A stretch of DNA of 64,000 nucleotides, from contig OX031072.1 of the NCBI GenBank assembly GCA_943736015.1, positions 9,513,501-9,577,500 on the forward strand, written 5' to 3'. This DNA comes from Tridacna crocea. Taxonomy: Eukaryota > Mollusca > Bivalvia > Cardiida > Cardiidae. Position numbers and translations under genes: made by a program. Below the pieces are notes generated by a model. It saw only the letters and a list, made by a program, of their open reading frames with translations. It was not told where the DNA came from and did not search any database. Positions 61,412 through 64,000 of the stretch are shown here, in pieces. Position 1 is the stretch's first letter. Each line of letters begins with the position of its first letter.

Positions 61412-63506
61412 TTGCAAAACGGTCTTCTGCGCCCCTATTTTCTTAAATGTTTGCCCATTTTGAGTGAAATCTGGCATGTGTGGGTGGTGCAGGCATGGCA
61501 GTTTGAAAGAACTGCACAGCAGCCTTTAAAGAAGACTTTAATTCCACTTTTATGCCGTTTTTTTCACTGTTTTTTTATGGATAAATTTTGGCGCCATTTT
61601 GGAGCGATTTTGAAGCTCTCTGATTGGCTGTTGAATTTCTTAAGTCTACTCTGATTGGCTGCTAGTATCCACTCTGATTTCCATAAAGCTTCTCTGATTG
61701 CATAATTATTAACCTTTTACCACACAATGACGCCTTTTAAAGAAGGCTTTTAAAAATAATCTGAGGAAAGGAGACAATGCAGGTTACCAGCATTTTCTCC
61801 TTTTCCCACAATGTTTTCTACCCTATCAAAGAAACAATTGATTCTTAGTTATTCTTACATCTTATTGCATCTTTATGGCCTACTTCTAAATTCTTCAAAC
61901 AAGAACAAGATTTTTTTATCGGAAAAAGTTTCCGCAACAGCAATCAGTTGATTTTACGACTTTATACGCAGCACGTAACGGTCACGTATGGGTGAGATGG
62001 TCATCGTAACCAAATCAATGGCCCTAGTTAGAGAAAGAGAAAAAAGAAAAATCCCTATAATTCACTTAAGCAGCAGTTGTCGTCTGCTATAAAATATTCC
62101 GTAAGTCGATCTTTCATGTTTTTGCGGATATGTAAGTGGCACCTGCGAGACAATAGACAACCTAAAAAGCTTTGTTGTCACGGCGAAAAAAGATTGCAGA
62201 AAAAAAAAAGCAGATATTAGAAATTAAGTTCCCTATATGTGAACTATTAAGCAACAGGTGTCGTCTGCTATGAAATGTTCCGTAAGTCGATTTTTCGCAT
62301 TTTCGCGGATACGTAACCGGCACCTACGAGACGGTAGTCAACGTAAATTGATTTGTCGTCAACATATAAAGAGATTGGAGAAAAAAATATAAATTTAAAA
62401 ATTAAGTTCCTTTTGTTTGATTTCTGCAATAAGAAGCAGCTGCTACTGAAAGAGCCCTCAGTCTTTTTTTAGCCACTTGTCGCATTATTTTCTGGGGTTT
62501 TCGCATGCGCGTAACTGGCACGTATGAGACGGAAGTCAACGTAACTGGGTTTCTTGTTGCGGTTTGAAGAGATTAGAAAAATTACACTTCAGTTGCCTTT
62601 GTTTGATATATGAGAGTTTTCAGTCTTTTTTTAGCCACTTGTCACATTAATTTCTGGGCATTTTTTTTTTTACACTGTACCTTGATCACTTTGGCTTATT
62701 GAAAGTTTCAATGTGCAGCATTTATTGTGGGCTGAGTTAGAAAAGCAAATCCAGTTAAGGGCTGGGGAGGGGGGTGTTAGGTGCATGGAGGGTTAAAGGG
62801 AAGTAATTTTTGCATTATTTTCTGGGCGTCTTTTTTTTTTTTATACACTGTACATTGATCACTTTGGCTTATTGAAAGTTCCAATCTGCAGCATTTATTG
62901 TGGGCCGAGTTAGAAAAGCAAATCCAGTTAAGGGCTGGGGAGGGGGGTGTTGGGTGCATCGAGGGTTAAAGGGAAGTAATTCTTGCATTATTTTCATGGC
63001 GTTTTTTTTTTTTATACACACTGTACATTGATCACTTTGGCTTTTTGAAAGTTTCAATGTGCAGCATTTATTGTGGGCTGAGTTAGAAAAGCAAATCCAG
63101 TTAAGGGCTGGGGAGAGGGGTGTTGGGTGCATCGAGGGTTAAAGGGAAGTAATTCTTGCATTATTTTCTGGGCGTTTTTTTTTTTTTATACACTGTACAT
63201 TGATCACTTTGGCTTATTGAAAGTTCCAATGTGCAGCATTTATTGTGGGCCGAGTTAGAAAAGCAAATCCAGTTAAGGGCTGGGGAGGGGGATGTTGGGT
63301 GCATGGAGGGTTAAAGGGAAGTAATTCTTGCATTATTTTCTGGGCGTTTTTTTTTTTTTTTTTTTTTTTTATACACACTGTACATTGATCACTTTGGCTT
63401 ATTGAAAGTTTCAATATGCAGCATTTATTTATGGGCTGAGTTAGAAAAGCAAATCCACTTAAGGGCTGGGGAGGGGGGTGCATCGAGGGTTAAAGGGAAG
63501 TAATTC
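61412..63506 (+). repeat. Monomer M33, five SR repeats, lacking module e
   Basis: Length is 2,095 bp. Module d ends in TTTGATATATGAGAG and passes directly to TTAATTTCTGGGCA and the SR block, so one module of about 160 bp is missing, with a different join from that of M4. SR repeats start at 62673, 62846, 63019, 63191 and 63376. Confidence 0.94.
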
Positions 63507-64000
63507 TTGCAAAATGGTCTTCTGTGCCCCTATTTTCTTAAATGTTTGCCCATTTTGAGTGAAATCTGGCATATGTGGGTGGTGCCGGCATGGCAGTTTG
63601 CAAGGACTGCACAGCAGCCTTTAAAGAAGACTTTAATTCCACTTTTATGCCGTTTTTTTCACTGTTTTTTTTATGGATAAATTTTGGCGCCATTTTGGAG
63701 CGATTTTGAAGCTCTCTGATTGGCTGTTGAATTTCTTAAGTCTACTCTGATTGGCTGCTGGTATCCATTCTGATTTCCTTTAAGCTTCTCTGATTGGATA
63801 ATTATTAACCTTTTACCACACAATGACGCCTTTTAAAGAAGGCTTTTAAAAATAATCTGAGGAAAGGAGACAATGCAGGTTACCAGCATTTTCTCCTTTT
63901 CCCACAATGTTTTCTACCCTATCAAAGAAACAATTGATTCTTAGTTATTCTTACATCTTATTGCATCTTTATGGCCTACTTCTAAATTCTTCAAACAAGA
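63507..64000 (+). repeat. Partial monomer M34, cut by the window end
   Basis: The head, CCAAT module and AT-rich segment are present to TCTTCAAACAAGA. It has private bases ATGGTCTTCTGTGCC and GGTGCCGGCATGG. The array clearly continues to the right. Confidence 0.95.

Larger units (their letters stand above)
1..64000 (+). repeat. Head-to-tail satellite array, monomer about 1.9 kb
   Basis: The whole window is one direct tandem array. The step TTGCAAAACGGTCTTCTG or its close variant recurs at 127, 1799, 3794, 5534, 7303, 9204, 10794, 12706 and onward to 63507, with typical spacing of 1,903-1,919 bp. Every copy has the same orientation and no unrelated sequence interrupts the series. Two families are present: P (1,672 bp, 1-3,344) and Q (the rest). 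Reading frames of 60-122 codons occur in all copies, but they are by-products of repetition. They recur with the monomer, are disrupted by homopolymer length changes, and resemble no protein family I recognise. Both window ends lie inside the array. Confidence 0.98.

Noticed and set aside
1-64000. CRISPR array or other prokaryotic repeat system
   Set aside because: There are no short identical repeats with unique spacers, no cas-like genes and no bacterial gene context; everything is repeated.
1-64000. CENP-B box in the monomer
   Set aside because: I looked for TTCG-TTGGAA-CGGGA-like sequence in the representative monomer and saw none, so a centromeric role cannot be argued from that motif.

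Overview
The window is one uninterrupted tandem satellite array. I see no protein-coding gene, RNA gene, or recognisable transposase or reverse transcriptase. The same AT-rich monomer of about 1.9 kb runs head-to-tail, always on the + strand, from base 1 to base 64,000. I count 33 complete monomers (M1-M33), plus a fragment at each end, so neither array edge is in view. The organism is a eukaryote, most likely an animal: there are no bacterial-type genes, the repeats are nested and homogenised, and each monomer carries CCAAT-box-like motifs. The recurring GGGAAGTAATTCTTGC motif loosely recalls a short repeat I remember from mollusc genomes, but this is only a weak hint and I cannot name the species or the satellite.

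Monomers are numbered from the conserved step TTGCAAAACGGTC (TTGCAAGG in M1-M2). A standard monomer has four parts. (1) A well-conserved head of about 300 bp carries a TTTGGCGCC motif and three CTGATTGG (inverted CCAAT) boxes. (2) An AT-rich segment with a short GCCTT/AAGGC inverted repeat follows. (3) Then come five diverged modules of about 160-200 bp (called a to e here), each built around CGTAAC-GGCAC. (4) Last is a block of 2-5 shorter repeats (SR, about 171-189 bp, the last cut to about 131 bp), each with a G-rich stretch followed by a poly(T) tract. I count 105 SR copies.

Layout. 1-3,344: two monomers of exactly 1,672 bp belonging to a divergent family (P). 3,345-3,793: transition through an SR block. 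3,794-9,203: mixed main-family (Q) monomers of irregular length. 9,204-47,120: the most homogenised core, made of recurring subtypes A, B and C. It includes a nearly perfect tandem duplication of 11,474 bp (six monomers, about 15.57-27.04 kb and 27.04-38.52 kb). I found only two base differences between the copies, and every poly(T) length I compared matched. 47,121-64,000: more diverse D-type monomers with a shared 75-bp deletion and SR blocks expanded to 4-5 copies.

The layout fits ordinary satellite dynamics at four scales: SR or module gain and loss, single-monomer duplication, dimer and hexamer higher-order repeats, and mosaic monomers from unequal exchange or conversion. The item most worth functional follow-up is the E2F-like/CCAAT module repeated in nearly every monomer. 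Any regulatory role for it is inference.
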